A stretch of DNA of 64,000 bases from JAQVEM01 sp964595565 (GTDB lineage Bacteria; Actinomycetota; Humimicrobiia; Humimicrobiales; Humimicrobiaceae): contig CAZQQX010000001.1 of the NCBI GenBank assembly GCA_964595565.1, positions 53,705 through 117,704 of the forward strand. Direction: 5' to 3'. Position numbers and translations under genes: made by a program. The notes beneath the pieces are model-generated. The model was not told where the DNA came from. It worked only from the letters and a program-made list of their open reading frames with translations, and searched no databases. Numbering within the stretch: position 1 is the first letter of the stretch; each line of letters opens with the position of its first letter. Below are positions 53,120-63,080 of the stretch, in pieces.

Positions 53120-54355
53120 TTAATTTTTTACCACTACTTTCCTGAAATACCTCTTTCCTTTCTGTATAACTTTATTATTTAACCCGGTCAAATCAAGCTC
53201 GAGGTTTACATCATTTATTTTTTCATTGCCAATTTTAACTCCACCCTGGGTTATTAATCTCCTGGCTTCACTATTAGAAGAGGACAGGCCGGAATCATTT
53301 AATAATTTTACAACACTTATTTTTTTACCTTCCAGATCATTTGCGTCAATAATATATTCTTCAATTTTTTCCGGCACTTTTTTTTTCTTAAATATTAAAT
53401 CAAAATTTTCCTCCGCTTTTAGGGCTGCTGTTCTGTTATAGAGATTCTCTATTATTATTTTTGCCAGTCTTCTTTTCGCCAGTGAAGGATTTAATCTGTC
53501 TTCTTTTATATCATTCTCTATTTCTATGAGCTGTTGTGGCTCTATTGTAGTAAGAAGTCTGAAATAATCAATTAAAACACTATCCGGAATTGACATTATT
53601 TTACCGAAAATTTCTTGCGCAGGTTCGTAGACTCCTATATAGTTTCCCAGGCTTTTACTCATTTTATCAATTCCGTCAGTTCCAACTAAAATCGGCATGG
53701 TTATGGCAATCTGCTGTTTCTGGCCAAATTCCTTTTGGAGCTCCCTTCCCATTAACAGATTAAATCTCTGGTCGGTCCCGCCCAGTTCAACATCTGCCTG
53801 TATGGCAACTGAGTCATAGGCCTGCATTATTGGATAAAGAAATTCCATAATAGCTATGGGAGAATTATTTTTATATCTATTTTTAAAATCCTCCCTTTCA
53901 AGCATCCTGGCAACAGTGAACCTGGAAGTAAGATTAAGGATATCATCAAATTTCAAATGATGGAGCCACTTAGAATTCTTTACTATTTCTGTTTTCTCTG
54001 GAATAAGAATTTTAAATGCCTGTTTCGTATATGTTTTTGCATTTTTCTCTATTTCATCACCTGATAATTTTGGCCGGAGGGTGGACCTTCCGGAGGGGTC
54101 CCCTATTCTTGCCGTATAATCACCTATAATTAAAATGGCTTTATGCCCGATGTTCTGGAACTGGCGCAACTTATTTAAAACTACTGTATGTCCGAGATGA
54201 ATATCCGGTGCAGTGGGGTCCAGCCCGAGCTTGACTTTTAAAGGATTGTTTTCGGTAATAGATTTCCTGATTAGCGGTTCCAATTCATCTTTTACCAGTA
54301 TGTCCTTAGCACCTGATGTTATTACGTCTATCTGTTTTTTAAAATTTTTTTCCAT
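53120..54355 (-). CDS. tyrS: Tyrosyl-tRNA synthetase
   Basis: Class I aminoacyl-tRNA synthetase. The HIGH motif is in DPTAPDIHLGHTVVLNKL (about 47-64) and KMSKS in DGIDKMSKSLGNYIG (about 233-247), which marks the TyrZ-like subtype. An S4 RNA-binding domain forms the C-terminus. Length 411 aa is standard. I see no T-box leader upstream. Confidence 0.95.
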   Translation of the reverse strand: MEKNFKKQIDVITSGAKDILVKDELEPLIRKSITENNPLKVKLGLDPTAPDIHLGHTVVLNKLRQFQNIGHKAILIIGDYTARIGDPSGRSTLRPKLSGDEIEKNAKTYTKQAFKILIPEKTEIVKNSKWLHHLKFDDILNLTSRFTVARMLEREDFKNRYKNNSPIAIMEFLYPIMQAYDSVAIQADVELGGTDQRFNLLMGRELQKEFGQKQQIAITMPILVGTDGIDKMSKSLGNYIGVYEPAQEIFGKIMSIPDSVLIDYFRLLTTIEPQQLIEIENDIKEDRLNPSLAKRRLAKIIIENLYNRTAALKAEENFDLIFKKKKVPEKIEEYIIDANDLEGKKISVVKLLNDSGLSSSNSEARRLITQGGVKIGNEKINDVNLELDLTGLNNKVIQKGKRYFRKVVVKN

Positions 54356-54610
54356 ACTGCTCTTCCGCCCAGTAATTTATAATTAGAAAATTAGATTAAA
54401 TATTAACATAATATTTATCTTCATGTCTATTTATAGAATTGGTGAAACAATCTGATCTAAATCTAAATCCAAAACCTTTACAATATCTGAACCATTTTTA
54501 TTTATGTTTTTAGTTATATTGTTATTTGGTAAAATTTTATATAAAATTCTTTAAACCGTAATAAAATTCTGTTATAAAAACTTTATTATTTATCAATATC
54601 AAAAATTATT

Positions 54611-57424
54611 ATGAACGCCAGACAAAAAAAACCGCGCGGCTGCCTTAAGGCCTTTTTGATAACTACGATAATTATAATTTCATTTATGATATTAATTGGC
54701 GCATTGATAGGCTTTTATTATATTGGCACACTTCCTACTCTTGAAGAACTTACACCCTCACCGGTAGCCCAGACTTCCAAAGTCTTTGGCATTGACGGCA
54801 GACTGATAACGGAATTCCATGCCGGGGAAAATAGAGAAATTATACCATTTGAAGATATGTCTGACTATATTAAAGATGCTATTGTGGCAATAGAAGATAA
54901 AAGATTTTTTGAACATCAGGGAGTAGATTACGTAAGAATTATTGGTGCCTTTATGGCAGATTTAAGAGCCGGAGAATGGGCACAGGGAGCAAGCACTATT
55001 ACCCAGCAATACGTAAAAAATATATATTTCACTCCGGAAAAAACATTTCGCAGGAAAGTTAACGAAGCTTTAATCGCCATCCAGCTTGAAAGAAATTATA
55101 CCAAAAATAAAATTCTTGAGATGTATCTTAATACTATAAACTTTGGCTCCGGTGCCTATGGGATAGAAAAAGCTGCAGAAATATATTTCGGAATAGATGC
55201 CATTGAACTTAACCTATCCCAGTCCGCGCTGCTTGCGGGTCTGATAAGAGCTCCTGAAGTTTATTCACCATTTAATGATATAGAAAAAGCAAAACTAAGA
55301 AGGGACCTTGTCCTCCAGCTAATGTATGAACAACAATTAATAAGCACCGGCGAATATCTTGACGCTATTTCCGATCCTATAGAGACAAATGCTGGTTCGC
55401 CGGCCATATCAGGCCAGCCTGAATCAAGAATTGCTCCATATTTTATTGATTATATAAAACGGACTCTATATGACCAGAAATTTACCGATTATGATGTTTT
55501 TAAAGGCGGTCTTAGAATCTACACCACTCTTGATATTGACTTACAGGAAAAGGCAGAAGAAGCAACAAAAAAAATTCTTTCTGAAGATACCGGCCCTTCT
55601 TGTGCAGTAGTCTCTGTAGACCCCGATAATGGTTATGTCTATTCGCTCATAGGAGGAAAAGATTACAATACCTCCAAATTTAATATAGCGATTCAGGGCA
55701 AAAGACTTCCCGGTTCTGTATTTAAAGTTCCTGTTCTAATAGAATCAATAAGACAGCATATTTCACCAAATAATAAATTCAATCCAAATGGCCCTATTAC
55801 CATTGATATGGAAGAAGGTCCTGACTGGAATGTTGATAATTATGGTAATCAGAAATTTGACACTGATAAAATGTCAGTTATAGATGCTACCATACATTCT
55901 GTTAATGTAGTATATGCCCAGCTAATAATGAAAGTTGGTGCAGAAAATGTTGAGAAATTATGCAATCAGATGGAAATATACGACATTGGAAGCAACCCGG
56001 CAATTGGTCTGGGCGGTCTTGAAACAGGAATAACTCCCCTTGATGTAAGTAAAATTTTTTCCACTCTTGCTTCAGGCGGTTTTTACAATCAGCCTGTATG
56101 TATATTAAAAATTGAAGACTCACTGGGCAATATAATATATGAATATAATCCCGATGAGAATGAATCAAATAAGAAAATCCTTGAAAGTTCGGAAGCCTAT
56201 TATATTACGCAGATTTTAAAGAAAGTTATAGAACAAGGAACCGGTACCAGGGCTAATATAGGAAGACCTGTTGCTGGAAAAACCGGCACAACTAGTGATT
56301 ACAATGATGCCTGGTTCGCAGGTTACACTCCCGATCTTGTTACTGTAGTATGGATGGGTTACTCCGATTCAAACAAAACAATGGAACCTATAAATGGCAG
56401 AGTGGTTGTTGGAGGAACTTATCCTGCAGATATATGGAGAGAATTTATGTATGCTGCACACGAAGAACTGCCTGTTTCAGATTTTAAAAAACCGGACAGG
56501 GAGCTAATTGATATCAAGGTCTGTGCCGAATCCAACCTTCTTCCCTCCTTCTGGTGTCCGGAAGAAACCATAGAATGGAAAATATTCATTGAGGGAGAGC
56601 AACCAACAGAAATTTGTAATATACACAATAAGGTTGAAGTTCCCGATGTTACGGGACTGAACATAGAAGAAGCAAAAAGCTTATTTGAAGAATTATACTT
56701 TGTAGTTGAAGAAATTTATGACTTTAACGATGTTTATAACAAAGATATTGTTTTCAACCAGAACCCTGAAGCGGGTTCCATTCTGGAATCCCTTGAAGGA
56801 GAAAAATTAAGTATAACCCTTTATATAAGCAAAGGTAAAAAAACCTTCAGCATGCCCGACCTTACCGGAATGAATTTGAGTGACGCACTTGAAATCATAG
56901 AAGACCTGGAACTTGTAATTACCAGCGTAGAATATGAATATAATGATATCCTGGCGGAGGATTATGTTGTAAGTCAGAGTCCTGTTCCTGATTCAATGGT
57001 CCCAAAATCAACTGCAGTAACTCTTTACGTAAGCAAAGGTGAGAATCCTCAATCAGAAATACCCGATGTATCAGAACTAACCGGAGAAGATGCGGTAACA
57101 GTATTAAATGAAGCAGGTTTTGAAAACATCACCATATTGTATGAAGAAAGCAAAGAAAAAATAGACCTGGTGTTCTCCCAGACGCCGGTAAGCGGGACTA
57201 TCTATGATAAAACACAGGAAATAATAATTAAAATAAGCATGGGTATTGAAGTACCTGATGTTACAGGATTGATAAAATCTGATGCCATAGCCCTCCTGGA
57301 GGAATTAGAATTCATTGTTGAAACATCTCCCGATTCCACTGAAGAAGGCGAAGTTGTCAATCAAATTCCATCAGGCGGAGAATACCTGGACTACGGTTCC
57401 ACGGTCACCATTGAAATTGAATAA
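54611..57424 (+). CDS. Class A penicillin-binding protein with four PASTA repeats
   Basis: Bifunctional peptidoglycan glycosyltransferase and transpeptidase. One N-terminal membrane helix (about 12-38) is followed by the glycosyltransferase domain (EDKRFFEHQGVD, about 95-106, and GASTITQQYVKN) and the transpeptidase domain (SVFK Ser about 369, SVN, KTGT about 557). Four PASTA repeats follow from about residue 675: VPDVTGLNIEEA, MPDLTGMNLSDA, IPDVSELTGEDA and VPDVTGLIKSDA. PASTA-bearing PBP1 is common in Actinomycetota and Bacillota, though usually with fewer repeats. Length 937 aa. Confidence 0.95.
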   Translation: MNARQKKPRGCLKAFLITTIIIISFMILIGALIGFYYIGTLPTLEELTPSPVAQTSKVFGIDGRLITEFHAGENREIIPFEDMSDYIKDAIVAIEDKRFFEHQGVDYVRIIGAFMADLRAGEWAQGASTITQQYVKNIYFTPEKTFRRKVNEALIAIQLERNYTKNKILEMYLNTINFGSGAYGIEKAAEIYFGIDAIELNLSQSALLAGLIRAPEVYSPFNDIEKAKLRRDLVLQLMYEQQLISTGEYLDAISDPIETNAGSPAISGQPESRIAPYFIDYIKRTLYDQKFTDYDVFKGGLRIYTTLDIDLQEKAEEATKKILSEDTGPSCAVVSVDPDNGYVYSLIGGKDYNTSKFNIAIQGKRLPGSVFKVPVLIESIRQHISPNNKFNPNGPITIDMEEGPDWNVDNYGNQKFDTDKMSVIDATIHSVNVVYAQLIMKVGAENVEKLCNQMEIYDIGSNPAIGLGGLETGITPLDVSKIFSTLASGGFYNQPVCILKIEDSLGNIIYEYNPDENESNKKILESSEAYYITQILKKVIEQGTGTRANIGRPVAGKTGTTSDYNDAWFAGYTPDLVTVVWMGYSDSNKTMEPINGRVVVGGTYPADIWREFMYAAHEELPVSDFKKPDRELIDIKVCAESNLLPSFWCPEETIEWKIFIEGEQPTEICNIHNKVEVPDVTGLNIEEAKSLFEELYFVVEEIYDFNDVYNKDIVFNQNPEAGSILESLEGEKLSITLYISKGKKTFSMPDLTGMNLSDALEIIEDLELVITSVEYEYNDILAEDYVVSQSPVPDSMVPKSTAVTLYVSKGENPQSEIPDVSELTGEDAVTVLNEAGFENITILYEESKEKIDLVFSQTPVSGTIYDKTQEIIIKISMGIEVPDVTGLIKSDAIALLEELEFIVETSPDSTEEGEVVNQIPSGGEYLDYGSTVTIEIE

Positions 57425-57466
57425 ATACTGCTCCGCAGTCCGTTAAAAATCCTCCTGCAATTTATT

Positions 57467-59782
57467 CTATTCTACTCCCCTGAAAAGATGGCCCCTTGAA
57501 TAATTAGAAAAGAGAGTATCGTTTTTTAAATAAGAGGTAAAACTCTTAAATTTATTGGCTCCTTTAAAATGAAGTATATTTAATGCTTCTCTGTAATTTC
57601 TCAATATCTTGCTGAAATCTTTCAGGGAATAGAACCTGCTGTCTATAATAAGTTTATTTACACCGCTTCCAGTTATTCTATCAAGGTCAAATAAGGTACA
57701 GATATTTTTTGAATTAAAAATCATCATATTCTGATTATAATCCGAGGAAACCGGAAACCTGTAACCTTTTATATCTTCTATATAAAATTTACTTTTGTTT
57801 TCTTCACCGGTAATAAATTTGAGTTTATATCTTGAATTCATAATCTGTACAGAGCCGTGGCCAAAAATTGAAAATTTTAATTTATTCTGATAATCAGATT
57901 TTTTTGAATTCACATTTAAAATTATTCTGGAAATTTCCTTCAGATTAAGTTCCAATGAAAGTTCTATATCTTTAAAGACTAAATTATTTCTCACAAAATC
58001 ATCTAAAAAAAATATTGATGGGGTATTAAATATATTAAAATTACAACCTATATGGATATTTATATTATAACTTTTATCCTTATTTAGCTCCATCAGAAAC
58101 TCCAGAACCCCGGGATTTGATATCCTGAAATTATTGATTCCTTCTTCAAGCAGCTTTAATATATTATTTCCGAATCTGGAAAAATCATCATCATAAAGTA
58201 TCTGCGGGGTATCCACACATATTACATTTTCTCCGGTCTCATTATTTCTTTTTAACAACTCCATGGTTTTTTTATCCAGCCCTTCTGCATCAGTTAATTG
58301 GCTGAAATTACTGTAAATTAACTCTTTTATCCCATTTTTAATTGAACATTCTAAAAAGGAATGATCATACACTCTTGCTTTTAAAAGTATTCTGTTCTCA
58401 GATTCATCAATATCCCGGTAATTATTAAAAAAATTCTTCAGGTAGGTTAATTTTATATTTTTATTTACCATGGCATTATTTTTCATTGTTCCGTTTTCTA
58501 TCGGAATATTTTTACCCATACCATATTTAAACAGTTCCCACGATTCCCGGCTAATCTTATTATCAAAATATTTAAATACCCTGTCTTTCTCCAGAATATT
58601 CTTTAAACCATCCAGCTCAATTTTATACCTGTATTTATTCATTTTATCGCTGTTTACTACTTCTAAATCTTTTACTTTTATCCTGCTATTGCCCCGTTTA
58701 GTCCAGATCTCGATGATGTCGCCATTATTTATTTCCCATCTACTTTTAATGTAAATATTCTTTATTTTTTTACTTTTTATATTTTCATACTCCACCTTAT
58801 ATACTCTACCAAGAAAATTACCCATACTCCCTGATTTATTTATAGATATAATATCAGATGGGTATTTATTTTTTATATAACCCTGCCCCATTTCTCTTGA
58901 AAATACCTGTGTAAGTTTGTAAATATCATTAACATCAACTCTATAATCAACTGGATTTTTATAATACATATCAATATATTTTCTGTATATTTTTGTAACT
59001 ATTCCAACATATTCAGGAGGTTTCATTCTGCCTTCTATTTTTAATGCGCTTACTCCCGCTTCTGCTATCTCCGGTAAAAATTCCAGAAGGCACAAATCAT
59101 TCTTGCTTAATAAATAGCTGCCCTTTAAAGAAACATATTTTCCTGTTAGATTTGTTTTTTCTAACAATTTATATTTCATCCTGCAGGGCTGTGTACATCT
59201 ACCCCTGTTACCGCTCCTACCCCCGATAAATGAGCTAAAATAGCAGCTTCCTGAATATGAGTAACACTGGGAACCATGAACAAACATTTCTATTTTTGCC
59301 AGCTCTTCTTTACATAAATTTTTAATCTCTTCTATGGTCATCTCACGTGCCAGGACAACTCTTTTAAATCCCATGCGGTTTACCATCTTTAATGAGTATG
59401 TATTATGAAGATTAAGCTGGGTACTTGCATGTAACGGCATATTCTTAAAAAGGTCCTTAATTATCTTATACAGGCAAAAATCCTGAATAATGATTCCATC
59501 ATTACATATTCCTGTATAGTGCTCCAGAAATTCTATTACTTCTTCTATTTCATCATCCTTTATAAGTGTATTCAGGGCAAGATATACCTTTACATTGTGA
59601 CCGTGGGCAAAATTAACCGCCCTTCTCAGTTGATTTAAATCAAAATTATCCGCATATGCTCTTGCCCCAAATTTTTTATAACCCAGGTACACCGAATCCG
59701 CTCCGGCATTTACCGCTGCTACCAGCTGCTCCATTCCACCCGCCGGTACAGTTAGCTCTAACTTTTTATTATTCTTATCCAT
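57467..59782 (-). CDS. Peptidase U32 family protein (long form)
   Basis: A 771-aa protein. The U32 signature EMFVHGSQCYSYSGSCYFSS and the Cys-rich GRCTQPCRM lie near residues 165-205. A second region (about 480-771) resembles the C-terminal DUF3656-type extension of long U32 proteins. Related proteins (RlhA, UbiU, TrhP) act in cluster-dependent RNA or ubiquinone hydroxylation rather than proteolysis, so a tRNA/rRNA-modification role is plausible. It follows argH by 49 bases on the same strand and may be its operon tail. Confidence 0.85.
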   Translation of the reverse strand: MDKNNKKLELTVPAGGMEQLVAAVNAGADSVYLGYKKFGARAYADNFDLNQLRRAVNFAHGHNVKVYLALNTLIKDDEIEEVIEFLEHYTGICNDGIIIQDFCLYKIIKDLFKNMPLHASTQLNLHNTYSLKMVNRMGFKRVVLAREMTIEEIKNLCKEELAKIEMFVHGSQCYSYSGSCYFSSFIGGRSGNRGRCTQPCRMKYKLLEKTNLTGKYVSLKGSYLLSKNDLCLLEFLPEIAEAGVSALKIEGRMKPPEYVGIVTKIYRKYIDMYYKNPVDYRVDVNDIYKLTQVFSREMGQGYIKNKYPSDIISINKSGSMGNFLGRVYKVEYENIKSKKIKNIYIKSRWEINNGDIIEIWTKRGNSRIKVKDLEVVNSDKMNKYRYKIELDGLKNILEKDRVFKYFDNKISRESWELFKYGMGKNIPIENGTMKNNAMVNKNIKLTYLKNFFNNYRDIDESENRILLKARVYDHSFLECSIKNGIKELIYSNFSQLTDAEGLDKKTMELLKRNNETGENVICVDTPQILYDDDFSRFGNNILKLLEEGINNFRISNPGVLEFLMELNKDKSYNINIHIGCNFNIFNTPSIFFLDDFVRNNLVFKDIELSLELNLKEISRIILNVNSKKSDYQNKLKFSIFGHGSVQIMNSRYKLKFITGEENKSKFYIEDIKGYRFPVSSDYNQNMMIFNSKNICTLFDLDRITGSGVNKLIIDSRFYSLKDFSKILRNYREALNILHFKGANKFKSFTSYLKNDTLFSNYSRGHLFRGVE

Positions 59783-59831
59783 TTTAAAAAATCTGGAGAG
59801 AAAATGATTTTCTTATCGGTATATGGTCCAT

Positions 59832-61280
59832 CTATATGCTGGCACGCCTCATTATTTCTTCAAATGAAGGTATTCTTTTAGAGAGAGCTTCCAATTTATT
59901 TTTATAATCAGCTATTTTTTTCTTAGCGGAATTCATACTTGATATTACCTGATTTTTCCCCGTACCACAATCCACTTCTTTATGTGATATGCATGAATCA
60001 ATATCCGTGTAATTAAACACATCATTCTCAAAATAGATTGAATATTTTTTCAATTCTTCCAGTCTAATATCCTTAAAAGATATTTTTTTATTCACACAGT
60101 ACCTTATTATATTTCCCACGATGTGATGGGCTTTTCTGAAACTTTCACCTTTTTTTACCAGATAATCTGCCATATCTGTGGCTTCCATAAAACTTTTTTC
60201 CAGTGAATCTTTTATCTTTAATTTATTAAATTTCACCTTTCCAACAAATTTAGAGAATATGTATATGCTTGATACGGTTTCATTGTATGCACTGAATAAA
60301 ATTTTTTTGTCCTCCTGAAGATCGCTGTTATAAGTTGATGGAAGTCCCTTTAGGACCATTATTAATTGTAAAAGATTACCCGTAACCACTGCACTTTTAC
60401 CTCTTATCAGCTCAAGAACATCTGGATTTTTTTTCTGCGGCATAATGCTGCTCCCGGTACAGAAAGACTCATCTATTTCAATAAGAGAAAATTCTTTACT
60501 ATTATATATGATTAAATCCTCGCATAATCTGCTCAGGTGCAGCATTATTTTAGTGCATGAAAAGATAAAATCTATGATAAAATCCCTGTTCCCTACCGTA
60601 TCCATGCTGTTTGGTTCAAGGTTCTTAAATTTAAGCAACTCTTTTAATAATTTCCTGTCTAATTTATAACCACTACCGGTGCACGCCGAAGCACCCAGCG
60701 GAAGAAAATCATGTGTTTCAAAATTAAAGAAGAGATTATTGATATCCCTGTCAAATTTATAAAAAAATGACATCAGGTAATGTGAAAGCAATACCGGTTG
60801 AGCATCCTGCAGGTGTGTATAGGCAGGGATGGCTATATCAAGTGTTTTATGGGCGGATTTTAAAATATTTTCCTGTAATTTTAATATATTGGTTAAAGTA
60901 TTTATTAAAATTTTTTTGAAAAACAATTTTTCATCCAGGACTATCTGGTCATTTCTGCTCCTCCCGGTATGAATCTTCATTGCAGCATCTCCAATCATAC
61001 CGGCCAGTTCATTTTCAACAAGACTGTGAATATCTTCATGGGAGGAAGTATCAATTTTCCCCGTTTCTAAATTTATCTTTATCTTTTTTAGGCCGGAGAG
61101 AATTTTCCCCAGTTCATTTTTACTTATAATTCCAATTTTATACAGACCCAGGACATGGGCTGCCGTACCTGTAATATCATAAATATAAAGATTTTTATCT
61201 ACTTCTATCGAAGAGGTAAAGCTTTCTACATCCCTGTCAGTATTTTTCTCTATCATGCCCTTCCATATTTTATTTTTCAT
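59832..61280 (-). CDS. argH: Argininosuccinate lyase
   Basis: Splits argininosuccinate to arginine and fumarate. Family signature GSSIMPQKKNPD and the Ser-loop region are intact. The start chosen is ATG 61280 (MKNKIWKGMIEKNTDRDVES), which matches the family N-terminus, has AAAGGAAG just upstream and overlaps the argG stop by 11 bases. A longer reading from 61376 adds 32 residues inside argG and is unlikely. Product about 482 aa, slightly above the usual 460. Confidence 0.93.
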   Translation of the reverse strand: MKNKIWKGMIEKNTDRDVESFTSSIEVDKNLYIYDITGTAAHVLGLYKIGIISKNELGKILSGLKKIKINLETGKIDTSSHEDIHSLVENELAGMIGDAAMKIHTGRSRNDQIVLDEKLFFKKILINTLTNILKLQENILKSAHKTLDIAIPAYTHLQDAQPVLLSHYLMSFFYKFDRDINNLFFNFETHDFLPLGASACTGSGYKLDRKLLKELLKFKNLEPNSMDTVGNRDFIIDFIFSCTKIMLHLSRLCEDLIIYNSKEFSLIEIDESFCTGSSIMPQKKNPDVLELIRGKSAVVTGNLLQLIMVLKGLPSTYNSDLQEDKKILFSAYNETVSSIYIFSKFVGKVKFNKLKIKDSLEKSFMEATDMADYLVKKGESFRKAHHIVGNIIRYCVNKKISFKDIRLEELKKYSIYFENDVFNYTDIDSCISHKEVDCGTGKNQVISSMNSAKKKIADYKNKLEALSKRIPSFEEIMRRASI

Positions 61281-62469
61281 CAATTCTTCCTTTTTTGCCC
61301 AGTATTTCATAGGGATAACCCCACAGTTTAATAAAACTCTCCGAGTGTCTGTGTTCAAACTCATCTTTTCTATCATATGTTGCCAGACTTACATCATATA
61401 TCGAGTAATTAGATTTTCTTCCTACGGTACTGAAGCTTTTATTCTCCAGTTTGATTTTAACTGTGCCGGTAACATACTTCTGGCTTTCCTCTATAAAAGA
61501 CCCGATGCATTTTCTTAACGGTGTAAACCAGTACCCGTAATATACAATCTCTGCCAGTTTCTCTTCCAGATTAAATTTATAATGCGCCAGTTCCCTGTCC
61601 AGTATTAATGATTCCAGCTGCCTGTGGGCTTCTATCATAATTTCAGCTGCAGGCGATTCGTAAATTTCCCTTGACTTTATACCCACCAGCCTATTTTCAA
61701 CCAAATCTATTCTTCCGATTCCGTAAGACCCTGCTATGCTGTTTAATTTCTTTATAATTAATTCAGCAGATATATTTTTACCGTTAAGAGAAACCGGATT
61801 TCCATTTGAAAACCCGAGTTCCAGGTATTCAGATTCATTTTTATCCCGGGTTACTTTTGTCCACTGGTAAATTTCTTCCGGCGGTTCGATCCACGGGTCC
61901 TCAAGTACCCCGCATTCTATACTTCTACCCCACAGGTTTTCATCAATGCTGTAAGGGCTTTTGCCGGTCACCGGTATTTCAATATTATATTTTGCGGCAT
62001 ATTTTATTGCTTCTTCTCTTGATAGGCCCCATTCCCTCAGCGGGGCTATTATTTTAAAACCGGGTTCCAGACTTCTGATTCCAACATCAAAACGTACCTG
62101 GTCATTCCCCTTCGCGGTACAACCGTGTGCTATAGCCCCGGCACCTTCTTTTTTCGCTGTATAAACCAATTTTTTTACTATCAGGGGCCTTGCAAGTGCA
62201 GTAGCCAGGGGATATTTTTTTTCATATTTTAAATTGGCTTTTATTGAAGGTAAGACAAAATCATTTATAAACTCTTTTTTGGCATCAATTAATACTGATT
62301 TACAGGCTCCAATATCAAGCGCTTTTTGATAAGCTTTTTTTAAATCACCGGGTTGACCGCAATCCACCAGTACTGCTATCACATCCATATTATATTTTTC
62401 TTTAATCCATTTTATAGAAATTGAAGTATCCAGTCCCCCCGAGTACGCTAATACTACTTTATCAGCCAT
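61270..62469 (-). CDS. argG: Argininosuccinate synthase
   Basis: ATP-dependent joining of citrulline and aspartate. The N-terminal P-loop-like motif AYSGGLDTSISIKW (about 9-22), HGCTAKGNDQVRFD and SPYSIDENLWGRSIE are signatures. Length 399 aa is standard. It follows argR after 78 bases, and its last 11 bases overlap argH. Gene order argF-argR-argG-argH gives the last three arginine steps plus their regulator. Confidence 0.96.
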   Translation of the reverse strand: MADKVVLAYSGGLDTSISIKWIKEKYNMDVIAVLVDCGQPGDLKKAYQKALDIGACKSVLIDAKKEFINDFVLPSIKANLKYEKKYPLATALARPLIVKKLVYTAKKEGAGAIAHGCTAKGNDQVRFDVGIRSLEPGFKIIAPLREWGLSREEAIKYAAKYNIEIPVTGKSPYSIDENLWGRSIECGVLEDPWIEPPEEIYQWTKVTRDKNESEYLELGFSNGNPVSLNGKNISAELIIKKLNSIAGSYGIGRIDLVENRLVGIKSREIYESPAAEIMIEAHRQLESLILDRELAHYKFNLEEKLAEIVYYGYWFTPLRKCIGSFIEESQKYVTGTVKIKLENKSFSTVGRKSNYSIYDVSLATYDRKDEFEHRHSESFIKLWGYPYEILGKKGRIDEK

Positions 62470-62547
62470 TTTTTAATCCTTTCATTTATTGTAAGGTCAA
62501 TTTTAATAATACCATAATTTAAACCACTTAATTACATCTATCTGTAT

Positions 62548-63006
62548 TTAAAATTGTGACTGCATCATCTCCAGTATTTTATCTGCATTCTTTAAACTGT
62601 CTACAACACAGATTATTGTATCATCACCTGCTACCGTCCCCAGAATTTCCACAAAATTCATGCCATCTATTATTGCCGCGGTCCCCTGTGCTTCCCCGGG
62701 GAAAGTTTTCACCACTATTATACTGCCTGCTTTTTTAACTGATATAACGCTCTGTCTGAATTTTGATTTTAATTTCTCAGGGTCAAAACCCTTACCCTCA
62801 TATGCTCTATTTTCTATAGCATAATACTCTTTCTGCATGTAATTCCTTATCTTTACTACCCTTAAATAGTCTAAATCCCTTGAAATTGTTGATTGGGTTA
62901 CACTGTATCCTCTTTTTTTTAGCTCGTCCATCAGTTCACTCTGGGACGATATTTCCCCGTTATTTATTATTTCTTTTATTATATTAAGTCTTTTTGCTCT
63001 AATCAT
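62548..63006 (-). CDS. argR: Arginine repressor
   Basis: Hexameric arginine-dependent regulator. The N-terminal winged helix includes NGEISSQSELMDELKKRGYS and TQSTISRDLDYLRVVKIR. The C-terminal arginine-binding domain has GTVAGDDTIICVV. Length 152 aa is normal. It is embedded in the arginine operon between argF and argG. A half operator-like TGAATAAAAAT lies upstream at 63069-63079. Confidence 0.95.
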   Translation of the reverse strand: MIRAKRLNIIKEIINNGEISSQSELMDELKKRGYSVTQSTISRDLDYLRVVKIRNYMQKEYYAIENRAYEGKGFDPEKLKSKFRQSVISVKKAGSIIVVKTFPGEAQGTAAIIDGMNFVEILGTVAGDDTIICVVDSLKNADKILEMMQSQF

Positions 63007-63080
63007 TTTTTATTTATATTTCATATTATTAATATGCCACCGATTCAACCATACATAATTTTCCGCACTGAATAAAAATA

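Noticed and set aside
61281..61376. 32-codon N-terminal extension of argH
   Set aside because: It lies wholly within argG and does not resemble argH N-termini; ATG 61280 has a ribosome site and the conserved opening.
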